From assembly GCF_036192275.1 (NCBI RefSeq), contig NZ_CP108088.1, positions 8,914,001 through 8,978,000 of the forward strand: a DNA stretch of 64,000 nt, written 5' to 3'. The stretch is from Streptomyces sp. NBC_00250 (GTDB taxonomy: Bacteria > Actinomycetota > Actinomycetes > Streptomycetales > Streptomycetaceae). The number at the start of each line of letters is the position of its first letter. Positions within the stretch are counted from its first letter, which is position 1. A program made the position numbers and the translations under genes. Below are positions 35,865 to 43,679 of this stretch, one piece after another. A model generated the notes under the pieces. That model saw only the letters and a program-made list of their open reading frames with translations. It was not told where the DNA came from and made no database searches.

Positions 35865-37412
35865 GTGGAGCGCGGAGAGCTGATCGCGGGGCGGTACGAG
35901 TTGGAGAAGCGGCTGGGGCGGGGCGGTATGGGGGAGGTGTGGGCCGGGCGGGACCGGATGCTGCACCGGGATGTCGCGGTCAAGATGCTGGTGCTGGACG
36001 AGGGGGTGCACACGGATCTGCCGCGCCGGTTCGAGCGGGAGGCGGTGGCCGCCGCGCAGATCAGCCATCCGAACGTGGTCGCCCTCCACGACCGAGGAGT
36101 CCACGAGGACCTGTGGTTCCTGGTCATGGAACGGGTCGAGGGTGCCAATCTCGCCGAACACATCCGCGATGAGAGTTCCATGGACGTGGCCCGCGCTCTT
36201 CAGATCGCCCAGGAGATCTGCGCGGCCCTGGTCGCCGCGCACCAGGCGCAGGTCATCCACTACGACATCAAGCCGCACAACGTGATGCTCACCCCCGACG
36301 GCCGGGTCAAGGTGGTCGACTTCGGCATCGCCGGGTTCATCCAGAGGGCCTTCACCCTCGCCCACTCCTCGCAGCTCGCCCCTGCCGGCACGCCCGAGTA
36401 CGGCGCGCCCGAGCAGTTCCTCACCGAACACGGCGACGTGCGCTCGGACCTGTACGCCCTCGGCAGCGTCCTCTTCGCCATGCTCACCGGCCGTCCACCG
36501 TTCACCGGGCAAACCGGCCTCGCGATCATGCACCAAAAGCTCGCCGAGGACGCACCCTCACTCGGCACACATCGGCCCGAGCTGCCGCCCGCGGTGATCC
36601 AGCTCGTCACTGAACTGCTCCAACGCGACCCCGACCAGCGTCCCCAGACGGCAGCAGCAGTCCACGAGCACCTGGGCCGGCTCCGCACCGCCCTCGACAC
36701 CCTCGGCACCTCCGACGCGACCACCCTGACCCGGGTGCCGTCTCGCATCACCACCCCGCCGCCCACCCAGCGGCAGCCCGCAGACGACGGCCCCTTCGAG
36801 ATTTCCTGGACCGGCCGGGAGCCAACCACCGACTACGCACGAATGACCAGTGCGCACGTCTCGCGTGTGTGGCGGGTATCTGCGGTTCTGTGGGCGATCA
36901 CGGCAGGCGGCCTCGGCTATGCGCTGGCGGACGGAGCCTTCCAGCGGGAGGAGAGCAGCCCCACTCCGGGGAGCTTGGCCGGGTTGGCGGGTGTCATCGC
37001 CGGGATATTCGCGCTCGTGTATCTCTTAGTGTTGGTGCTTAGCGTGGTCAGGAGGCGCTACGAGCGGGAGAGGCCTCCTTGGTCCCTCAGCGTCGGTCCG
37101 CACGGCATCGTCGCCACTGGTGCCTTCCGCCGTGCGGTCGGCTGGGATCAGATCCAGATGGTCACCGTGGAGGCGATCCCATCCCACATGCCGTACGACT
37201 ACAGGGCGCTGTATGTTCGCTCCACCGACGCCGCCAACCTTGCCAGCGCCCGTCCAGCGGGCTGGGCCTACCCCAGCGGCATCTACCGCCGGCCGGACCG
37301 CCGCATCCCGCTCTGCGTCCTCGGACCCATGACCGAGCAGCAGCACTCGGAGTTCACTGACGCCCTCATCCGCTACGCCGGCGCCCTCTGGCATCCGGAA
37401 GCCGGCCACTGA
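35865..37412 (+). CDS. Membrane Ser/Thr protein kinase with C-terminal PH-like domain
   Basis: 515 residues. Kinase domain about 10-275: LGRGGMGEVW (17-26), Lys40, IHYDIKPHN with Asp134 (HYD in place of HRD), DFG at 152-154, GTPEYGAPEQ. Then a Thr/Pro-rich linker, two membrane segments around residues 340-395 (VSAVLWAITAGGLGYALADG and LAGVIAGIFALVYLLVLVLS) and a soluble C-terminal domain of about 110 residues (WSLSVGPHGIVATGAFRRAV onward) that looks like a membrane-attached PH-like fold. Both termini would then be cytosolic, unlike PknB. The GTG start at 35865 fits the family. The ligand is unknown. Confidence 0.88.
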   Translation: MERGELIAGRYELEKRLGRGGMGEVWAGRDRMLHRDVAVKMLVLDEGVHTDLPRRFEREAVAAAQISHPNVVALHDRGVHEDLWFLVMERVEGANLAEHIRDESSMDVARALQIAQEICAALVAAHQAQVIHYDIKPHNVMLTPDGRVKVVDFGIAGFIQRAFTLAHSSQLAPAGTPEYGAPEQFLTEHGDVRSDLYALGSVLFAMLTGRPPFTGQTGLAIMHQKLAEDAPSLGTHRPELPPAVIQLVTELLQRDPDQRPQTAAAVHEHLGRLRTALDTLGTSDATTLTRVPSRITTPPPTQRQPADDGPFEISWTGREPTTDYARMTSAHVSRVWRVSAVLWAITAGGLGYALADGAFQREESSPTPGSLAGLAGVIAGIFALVYLLVLVLSVVRRRYERERPPWSLSVGPHGIVATGAFRRAVGWDQIQMVTVEAIPSHMPYDYRALYVRSTDAANLASARPAGWAYPSGIYRRPDRRIPLCVLGPMTEQQHSEFTDALIRYAGALWHPEAGH

Positions 37413-37536
37413 CCTGTTGAAACTCGGGCAGCACAGCGATCCCATGGCCGCAGCGATCTGGCGTAACCACACGACCGGCGCCCCCATCACGCGGTCGCTC
37501 ATCGCATTCGATCAATGAAGACATCGGACTTGTTCG

Positions 37537-37836
37537 CTAGTGGGTGACCGGCGCCGGAGACTGCTTCAGGCCCAGTGGACGGTCGGCGAAGGCCTTCTCG
37601 GAGTCGACCTCGTAGCAGATGTTGATGCTCGAGTCCCCGAGAGTCGTGTCGACGAAGCGCTGGACGTCCCCGACGGACTTCGTCTCGTAGAGGCACATCG
37701 CGGCGGATCCGTCGACGTGCGGGAAGAACTGCAGCACCCGGGTGCCGTCGGGTGCTCCGGTGCCGCTCATCAGGGCCTGGCCGCGGGGATAGGCGGTTGC
37801 CGGGTTCACGATCTGGTGCTGGACCACGACGTACAT
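37537..37836 (-). CDS. Small uncharacterised protein
   Basis: 99 residues: MYVVVQHQIVNPATAY, then VLQFFPHVDGSAAMCLYETK and DTTLGDSSINICYEVDSEKA. Its length and its beta-strand-rich pattern suggest a dimeric ferredoxin-like barrel of the type seen in muconolactone isomerase or antibiotic monooxygenase-like proteins, but no catalytic residue can be pointed out. It lies 139 bases downstream of the LuxR regulator on the same strand and could be controlled by it. Confidence 0.75.
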   Translation of the reverse strand: MYVVVQHQIVNPATAYPRGQALMSGTGAPDGTRVLQFFPHVDGSAAMCLYETKSVGDVQRFVDTTLGDSSINICYEVDSEKAFADRPLGLKQSPAPVTH

Positions 37837-37975
37837 GCTGTCCTCCTCGGTTCAGCGGCACGTCATGCGGTTCCCCTGCGGTGGCGTGTCGTGTCGTTCG
37901 GACGATTCGACACTAGGCCTGTGGTGGCGGGCGTCGCATCGCGCGTATTCACCAAGCAGTCAGCGACCGGGATGG

Positions 37976-39682
37976 TCATTCCTGACCATCGGCTCTGACG
38001 AGGCCGTGCTCCAACGCCAGGGTGCTCGCCGCCGTCCGCGAGGAGACGTCCAATTTGGCGAAGATGTTCTGCAGGTGCCGTGCCACGGTGTGCTCGCTGA
38101 TCCCCAGAGCGGAGGCGATCTGCCGGTTGCTCGCGCCGCTGACCACTTGGCGGAGCACTTCGAGCTCGCGGGCCGAGAGACCGTGGGTGTCCGGGGCCGG
38201 CCCGCCACGAGCGAGGGAATCGACATGAGCGACGTCCGGCCCGGCTTCGAGCTCGGCGAACACGGCGCGAGCCGCCTGGAGCTCCAGGGCGGATGTGTCG
38301 TCGTCACCGAGCGAGCGGCAGGCGGACGCCACAAGGACGCGCGCCCGGGCGGCTTCGTACGGCGCCCCGAGCTCCTGCCACGCGTGCCACGCACGCCTCC
38401 CTGCCGTGAGGGCGGCGTCGGCGTCGCCCTTCGCCAACGCCACCGAGGCAACGCTGTGCGCCGCCATCGCACGGAGCACGTCGCTGCCCTGGTGCTCCGC
38501 GATCGCCTCGATCTGGTGGGCAGCCTCAGCCGCACCGTCGACGTCGGGGGCGGCCCCGGCCAGCATGATCTCGACGTACGCCGGAAGCAGAGCCGCTCGC
38601 TCCAGTTCCCGGGTGTACTCGGAGACGGCACGCCGGATCGTCGCCGCCGCGGCCTCGTCGTTGCCCTGTGCCAGCCGCAGCAGCGCGAATCCGGGCTGCG
38701 GCTCGAATCCGCAGCGGTTGGCCTCCCGGTACGCGGCGTCGGCCTCGGGCAGGCGACCCCGCAGCCGGTGGATCTCGCCCTGCCGGTAGAACGCCTGACC
38801 GCAGGCGATCTGGTTCAGCACGCCCCGCGCGAATCGTTCTGTTGCCCGGCGGGCCGCATCGAGCGCGGCGGGCCAGGCGCCGCTGTACTGCAGCACCTCG
38901 GCCCGATGCACCAGACACAGACCGTTGTGGGCGATCATCTGCGGCTGCCGTTCGCACCACTGGGTCAGGGCATCCGTCCACTCACGCTCATGACGCAGAT
39001 CGAACAGATCGCGGCAGAAGACGATGGTGTTGCAGTAGACGATGCCGCTGACGATCGGCGAAAGCGCACCGGACTCGACGACCACGAGCGTCTCGTCGAC
39101 GAGGCGCATGCCCTCGCTCACACGGCCCAGGTTCACCAGGGCGCGGCCCTGCTCGTCACGTGCCAACCACATCAGGTCCACGTCGCCGAACCGCTCGCCG
39201 ATCTCGGCGGCCTCGGTCACCGTCGCGTAACCAGACTGCCAGTCACCGCCACCCATCTGGCTCAGCCACACGGGGATGAGGAGGTATCCGCGTTCGACGC
39301 AGTCCCGCCCGTCGGCCTTCAGGAGGCGCTCGCCGAGCGAGAACCAGCCGCTCGCCCGGGCGCCGTGCCCCCGGAACAGCATGCTGTGGCCGATCCAGAC
39401 GGCACAGCGGACGGCACGGGGTACGTCGCCGGCGTCCAGCCACAGCGCGTGCGCGCGCTCCAGCCCCGCCACGTACTCGTCGTCGCGGCCCAGCATGTAC
39501 GCGGACCTCGCCAGTAGCTCCAGGTCAACGGGCCCCAGCGGTGTCGCCGCGTCCACGGCCCCCAACCCCTCGAACGCATCGAGCCAGGCCGCCGCGGCGT
39601 AGTACGCACGGCCGCGGGCAAGATCGGTGTCGGTGTCCACGAGGCGAGTATCGACCCGTTGCCGCACGACACCACGGGTCAA
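37976..39682 (-). CDS. Large LuxR-family regulator with TPR-like helical repeats
   Basis: 568 residues. Most of the protein is helical repeats of about 40 residues (for example GRAYYAAAAWLDAFEGLGAV, MWLARDEQGRALVNLGRVSE, AHSVASVALAKGDADAALTA). The C-terminal 65 residues are a LuxR HTH: LSARELEVLRQVVSGASNRQ, then LGISEHTVARHLQNIFAKLD. No ATPase domain is visible, so this is a LAL-like regulator lacking its NTPase half. The short direct repeats at 39797-39908 lie directly upstream of its start. Confidence 0.87.
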   Translation of the reverse strand: MTRGVVRQRVDTRLVDTDTDLARGRAYYAAAAWLDAFEGLGAVDAATPLGPVDLELLARSAYMLGRDDEYVAGLERAHALWLDAGDVPRAVRCAVWIGHSMLFRGHGARASGWFSLGERLLKADGRDCVERGYLLIPVWLSQMGGGDWQSGYATVTEAAEIGERFGDVDLMWLARDEQGRALVNLGRVSEGMRLVDETLVVVESGALSPIVSGIVYCNTIVFCRDLFDLRHEREWTDALTQWCERQPQMIAHNGLCLVHRAEVLQYSGAWPAALDAARRATERFARGVLNQIACGQAFYRQGEIHRLRGRLPEADAAYREANRCGFEPQPGFALLRLAQGNDEAAAATIRRAVSEYTRELERAALLPAYVEIMLAGAAPDVDGAAEAAHQIEAIAEHQGSDVLRAMAAHSVASVALAKGDADAALTAGRRAWHAWQELGAPYEAARARVLVASACRSLGDDDTSALELQAARAVFAELEAGPDVAHVDSLARGGPAPDTHGLSARELEVLRQVVSGASNRQIASALGISEHTVARHLQNIFAKLDVSSRTAASTLALEHGLVRADGQE

Positions 39683-39796
39683 CGCTCCCAGGGCGTGTTA
39701 TGCCGTGGCACGGGGCAAGGAGCAGCCCGGGCGGATCGAAGGTCGCTGGGTCAGCCTGGTCGGCGCCGAAGACAAGCCCGCTCAAACGGACGTGCC

Positions 39797-39908
39797 TCAG
39801 ATCATCGAATCGTGGGTCTCGACAGATCACCGAATCGCCCGTCAATCAGATCATCAGGTCATCGGATCGCCGGTCGGTCGGATCACCAGATCGCCGATCT
39901 GGAGCACG
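39797..39908. repeat. Cluster of GATCAYCGGATCG-type repeats upstream of the LuxR gene
   Basis: At least four imperfect copies of a GATCA(C/T)C-GATCG unit occur in about 110 bases (AGATCATCGAATCG, AGATCACCGAATCG, AGATCATCAGGTCATCGGAT, GGATCACCAGATCG). They start 115 bases upstream of the LuxR gene. They could be operator sites or decayed repeats. No gene is seen in 39683-40009. Confidence 0.6.
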
Positions 39909-40009
39909 CACGCGGTGGCGCCACGGTTACCGAGGTCGAACAGGCCCTGGGCCACGCCGAGGTGGCCGAGGCGGCTTCCGGTCACCCCACCCCATCCCGC
40001 CGCCCCGCC

Positions 40010-41056
40010 TCACCCCATCCCGCCCCGTTCCGCCCCCGCCCCGGCAGCCCACTCCGATGCCGGCCGGGATTCCCGGGTCAGGTGGTCGCCGGTGTCGGGC
40101 GTCGGGCGGAAGGTGCGGCGATAGGCCTGGGGTGTGGTCCCGAGGGTCGTGTGGAGGTGTGTGCGTAGGGATACACCCGTGCCGAAGCCTGCGCGGTCGG
40201 CGACGAGATCGACGGGCCAGTCCGTGGTTTCCAGCAGGTGCCGGGCCAGGTCGACGCGCCGGCGGATGAGCCACTGGCCGGGACTCATTCCGACCTCGGC
40301 GCGGAAGCGCCGGGTGAAGGTGCGCACGCTCACGTTGGCGTGGGCGGCCATGGCGGCGAGGGTGAGGGGTTCGGCGAGGTGCTCCATGGCCCATGCCTGG
40401 GTGGGGGCGGTGCCGGCTGCGGTGGGGTCGGGGACGGGGAGTCGGATGTACTGGGCCTGGCCGCCGTCGCGCCAGGGAGGGACGACGCAGGAGCGGGCGA
40501 CGTCGTTGGCGATGGCGCTGCCGTGGTCGCCGCGGACGATGTGCAGGCACAGGTCGATGCCGGCGGCCACTCCGGCGGAGGTGAGGATCTCGCCGTCGTC
40601 GATGAAGAGGACATCGGGGTCGACGCGTGCGGTGGTGAACATGCGCTGCAGGCGGTCGGCCTCGCGCCAGTGCGTGGTGGCGCTGCGGCCGTCGAGCAGT
40701 CCGGCTGCCGCCAGCACGTAGGTGCCGGTGCAGATGGCCACGATCCGGGTTCCGGGACGGATGGCGGCCAGCGCCTCGCGCAGGGGGTCGGGCAGGCGCC
40801 CCTCCTCGCGGATGGGTCCCAGGGTGTGGGAGGGCGGAATCACGACGGTGTCGACGGCGGCCAGGAGGCGGGCGTCGTGGGCGACGGTGATCTCGTAGTC
40901 GCCCTCCGTGCGGACCGGGCCGCCGTCCAGGCTGCATGTGGTCACCCGGTAGAGCCGGTTGCCCGCGTCGTCGCGGGCGGCGCCGAAGATCCGCGCGGGG
41001 ATGCCGAGCTCGAAGGGGAAGACGCCGTCCAGGGCCAGAACGCCAACGTGGTGCAT
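40010..41056 (-). CDS. GlxA-type AraC regulator (DJ-1/PfpI domain plus HTH)
   Basis: 348 residues. The N-terminal DJ-1/PfpI-like domain (MHHVGVLALDGVFPFELGIP, then VDTVVIPPSH and the nucleophile-elbow region IVAICTGTYVLAAAGLL with Cys) is a ligand sensor. The C-terminal AraC domain has LTLAAMAAHANVSVRTFTRR and VDLVADRAGFGTGVSLRTHL. ATG 41056 follows GAAAGGA. It is divergent from the oxidoreductase at 41185, which it may control. The last 25 residues are low-complexity (Ala/Gly/Glu). Confidence 0.92.
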   Translation of the reverse strand: MHHVGVLALDGVFPFELGIPARIFGAARDDAGNRLYRVTTCSLDGGPVRTEGDYEITVAHDARLLAAVDTVVIPPSHTLGPIREEGRLPDPLREALAAIRPGTRIVAICTGTYVLAAAGLLDGRSATTHWREADRLQRMFTTARVDPDVLFIDDGEILTSAGVAAGIDLCLHIVRGDHGSAIANDVARSCVVPPWRDGGQAQYIRLPVPDPTAAGTAPTQAWAMEHLAEPLTLAAMAAHANVSVRTFTRRFRAEVGMSPGQWLIRRRVDLARHLLETTDWPVDLVADRAGFGTGVSLRTHLHTTLGTTPQAYRRTFRPTPDTGDHLTRESRPASEWAAGAGAERGGMG

Positions 41057-41184
41057 GGCCCGATCCTTTCACTCCCTGACCATCGGGCCACTACGAGGGC
41101 GGTGCCCGCCCGGACAGTCTTGGGGCGTGCCGAGCCGAACGGCACGAGCGGACAAGAAGCACCGGATGAGAAGAGCACGTGATC

Positions 41185-42225
41185 ATGGACAAGCCGACCA
41201 CCACCACGACGATGCGAGCCGTCTCCCGGGACGCCGCCACGACCATGCGAGCCGTCTCCCGGGACGCCGCCACGACCATGCGAGCCGTCTCCCAGGACGC
41301 CGCCGGAGCGCCGGACGTTCTCCGGCTCGTCGAGACGCGGCGCCCGGTCCCCGGACGTGGCGAGATCCTGGTCCGCGTGCATGCGGCGGGCGTGAACCCG
41401 GCCGACTGGAAGACCCGCCAGCGGGGAGTCTTCGCCGACGGCAGCAGGCCGCCGTTCACGCTCGGCTTCGACGTCGCCGGGGTGGTCGAGGCGATCGGCG
41501 ACGGAGTGACGCTCTTCCAAACCGGCGACGAGGTGTTCGGGATGCCGCGCTTCCCGCACCCGGCGGGCGCCTACGCCGAGTACGTCACCGCCCCGGCCCG
41601 CCACTTCGCCCCTCGCCCCCACGGCCTCACCCACGTACAGGCCGGCGCCCTGCCACTCGCCTCACTGACCGCGTGGCAGGCCCTGGTGGACACCGCGAAC
41701 GTGCAGCCCGGCCAGCGCGTCCTGATCCAGGCGGCCGCCGGAGGCGTCGGCCACCTGGCCGTACAGATCGCCAAGGCGCGCGGAGCGTACGTCATCGGCA
41801 CGGCCAGCGCCGCGAAGCACGGGCTGCTGCGCTCGCTGGGCGCCGACGAGACGATCGACTACCGCACCCAGGACGTCGCCGAGACCCTTCGCGACGTCGA
41901 CATCGACGTCGTCCTGGATCCCCTCGGCGGCCTCGACCGGGCCCGCTCCCTACGAACGCTGCGCCCGGGCGGCACACTGGTGTCGATCCTGCCGCTGGAC
42001 GACACCTTTCCCATCGAGGAAGCCGAACTCGCCGGAGTTCGGGCGGTGTTCATGCTCGTCGAGCCCGACCACGCGGGGCTGCGCGAGATCGCCTCCCTGG
42101 TCGAGAACGGCCGCCTGCGCGTGATCGTCGACGAGGTCTTCCCCCTCGAAGAAGCAGCCCGGGCCCACACGCTGGGCGAGACCGGTCGCACCACCGGCAA
42201 GATCGTCCTCACCGTCACCCCCTGA
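41185..42225 (+). CDS. NADPH:quinone-reductase-like zinc-free alcohol dehydrogenase (MDR family)
   Basis: 346 residues from ATG 41185. The GroES-like half (EILVRVHAAGVNPADWKTRQ, FTLGFDVAGVVEAIG) and Rossmann half (LIQAAAGGVGHLAVQIAKAR) are those of medium-chain quinone oxidoreductases; AAGGVG binds NADPH. Zinc-binding Cys residues are absent. The N-terminus is unusual: three tandem copies of MRAVSRDAATT precede the fold, so the normal start is probably the ATG at 41278 and two extra in-frame ATGs lie before it at 41212 and 41245. The true start is uncertain. Divergent from the GlxA-type regulator. Confidence 0.9.
   Translation: MDKPTTTTTMRAVSRDAATTMRAVSRDAATTMRAVSQDAAGAPDVLRLVETRRPVPGRGEILVRVHAAGVNPADWKTRQRGVFADGSRPPFTLGFDVAGVVEAIGDGVTLFQTGDEVFGMPRFPHPAGAYAEYVTAPARHFAPRPHGLTHVQAGALPLASLTAWQALVDTANVQPGQRVLIQAAAGGVGHLAVQIAKARGAYVIGTASAAKHGLLRSLGADETIDYRTQDVAETLRDVDIDVVLDPLGGLDRARSLRTLRPGGTLVSILPLDDTFPIEEAELAGVRAVFMLVEPDHAGLREIASLVENGRLRVIVDEVFPLEEAARAHTLGETGRTTGKIVLTVTP
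41212..41310 (+). repeat. Three tandem 33-bp repeats over the start of the oxidoreductase gene
   Basis: Units at 41212-41244, 41245-41277 and 41278-41310 each begin ATGCGAGCCGTCTCC. The first two units differ by one base and the third differs at the CGG/CAG codon and in its last bases. Being 33 bp long, they keep the reading frame, and each carries an ATG. Copy number change would change the N-terminus by 11 residues. Confidence 0.9.
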
Positions 42226-42318
42226 CCCGGCACGGCTCGGCCACTGCCCTGCGAGCGGCCGATCCGCACGCTCCCCATACCTCCCGAGGTGGGGGAGCGG
42301 GCCCTCGGGCGGCGTGGC

Positions 42319-42371
42319 GTCAACAGCCGTCAACAGCCGTCAAAGACGTTCTGCGCATTGAGCAATGCGCA
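42319..42371. promoter_or_regulatory. Operator candidates before the carbonic anhydrase gene
   Basis: Two full direct repeats CGTCAACAGC and a partial third lie at 42319-42343, and a perfect inverted repeat (arms TGCGCATTG and CAATGCGCA around AG) lies at 42352-42371. The gene starts 36 bases further on. The inverted repeat could overlap the promoter or the transcription start and bind a repressor (inference). Confidence 0.6.
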
Positions 42372-42406
42372 ACCGGGGCGGCCTCACAGGGCCGTACGTT
42401 CCTCGG

Positions 42407-43183
42407 ATGACTCCTTCTTCTTCTGAACCACACATATCCCAGAGCCCTGCCACGGCCGCTTCCTCCTCGCGTCGCACACTGCTGCGCACCGCCCTCGCAG
42501 GAGCGGCGCTCACCGCAGGGTCCTGGGCATCGGACCTCCCCGCGGCGTCGGCAGCACCTCCGGTGAACGAGAAGCCGAGACCCGCCACCCCCGCAGCGGC
42601 ATTACGCGAGTTGAACGCGGGCAACCGTCGCTGGCGCACCCACCACGAGCGCCACCCTCACGAGACGCTCGCCGTACGGAGGGAAATGGTCTCCGGACAG
42701 CATCCGTTCGCCGTCATACTCGGCTGCATCGACTCCCGTGTCCCGCCTGAGCTCGTCTTCGACCAGGGCTTGGGCGATCTGCTCACCGTACGATCCGCGG
42801 GAGAGGTCCTGGACGAGGCGGTGCTCGGCAGCGTGGCGTACGGAGTGCTGGAACTGGACATCCCGCTCGTCGTGGTCCTCGGACACCAGTCGTGCGGCGC
42901 CGTCTCCGCGGCCGTCCACGCGGAGCAGACCGGTGAGCGGCTTCCCGCGCACATCCAGTACATCGCCGACCAGATCAAGCCCGCGATCGACCACTCGCAC
43001 GAGGGCCCCGCCCGCATCGACGCCACCGTCTCGGCGCAGGTGCGGCGCGTGCGGTCACAACTCGCCGCGGAGCCCGACCTCGCGACGAGGATCACGGCGG
43101 GACGGCTGGCGATCGTCGGCGCGCGATACGAACTGACCAGCCAACTCGTCCATCCGGTCGACCAGGTGCCGGACCGTCACTGA
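42407..43183 (+). CDS. Tat-exported beta-carbonic anhydrase
   Basis: 258 residues. The N-terminus has SSRRTLLRTALAGAALTAG, a twin-arginine signal with an Ala-x-Ala type cleavage site near residue 47. The enzyme part shows the zinc ligands of beta-class carbonic anhydrase: AVILGCIDSRVPPELVFDQG (Cys and the Asp-Arg dyad) and VVLGHQSCGAVSAA (His and Cys). It reversibly hydrates CO2 outside the membrane or at the cell surface. ATG 42407 gives the signal peptide at the right place; an earlier start at 42365 adds 14 residues. A strong terminator follows. Confidence 0.92.
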   Translation: MTPSSSEPHISQSPATAASSSRRTLLRTALAGAALTAGSWASDLPAASAAPPVNEKPRPATPAAALRELNAGNRRWRTHHERHPHETLAVRREMVSGQHPFAVILGCIDSRVPPELVFDQGLGDLLTVRSAGEVLDEAVLGSVAYGVLELDIPLVVVLGHQSCGAVSAAVHAEQTGERLPAHIQYIADQIKPAIDHSHEGPARIDATVSAQVRRVRSQLAAEPDLATRITAGRLAIVGARYELTSQLVHPVDQVPDRH

Positions 43184-43189
43184 AAGGCC

Positions 43190-43222
43190 GAGGGCGGCAC
43201 CCGCGATACGGGTGCCGCCCTC
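43190..43222. terminator. Bidirectional terminator between the carbonic anhydrase and immunity-like genes
   Basis: Perfect 14-bp arms GAGGGCGGCACCCG and CGGGTGCCGCCCTC around a CGATA loop. It lies between convergent genes and probably ends both transcripts. Confidence 0.88.
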
Positions 43223-43252
43223 ACCTTTGTGTGTCTCCGCAGCGCCGAGGCG

Positions 43253-43660
43253 TCAGAAGAGGTTTCCCGATTCCGTCGGGAAGTCCGGTGGCCAGGGCCC
43301 GTCGTACAGCGACTCCCGGTCGCCCATCAGCGCGTACTCCGCCTCCCGCCAGTCCGGCGGGCTACCGATGACGAAGCTGTCGCCGTCAGGGTCCAGCATC
43401 CAGGTGTAGGCCGCGTCTTCAGGCTTCAGCCCGTGCCGCTCCGCCAGCACCGCGAACTCCTGCGGGCCGGCGCGCCGGATGTGCAGGCCGTTGCGGTAGT
43501 AGGGCTGCAGGAGCATCAGCCTCACGTGGCCGACATGCACCTCGATGTGGGTCGAGGTCCCGTCGATCAGCGTCGCTTCGCTCTGCAGGATGAGCTGCCG
43601 GTGGGACGGGTTGAACCCGTGCACTCGGAACAGCCTCCCGGTACGGATGAACTCGGTCAT
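43253..43660 (-). CDS. Probable immunity protein of the polymorphic toxin
   Basis: 135 residues with no signal peptide: FIRTGRLFRVHGFNPSHRQL, then HIEVHVGHVRLMLLQPYYRN, LHIRRAGPQEFAVLAERHGL and VIGSPPDWREAEYALMGDRE. I do not recognise a named family. It begins 19 bases after the stop of the toxin-like gene, on the same strand, with GAGAGGG before ATG 43660. Size, cytosolic nature and position fit the immunity partner that protects the producer. The function is inferred from context only. Confidence 0.6.
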   Translation of the reverse strand: MTEFIRTGRLFRVHGFNPSHRQLILQSEATLIDGTSTHIEVHVGHVRLMLLQPYYRNGLHIRRAGPQEFAVLAERHGLKPEDAAYTWMLDPDGDSFVIGSPPDWREAEYALMGDRESLYDGPWPPDFPTESGNLF

Positions 43661-43679
43661 GCCCGAAGCCCTCTCTCGA

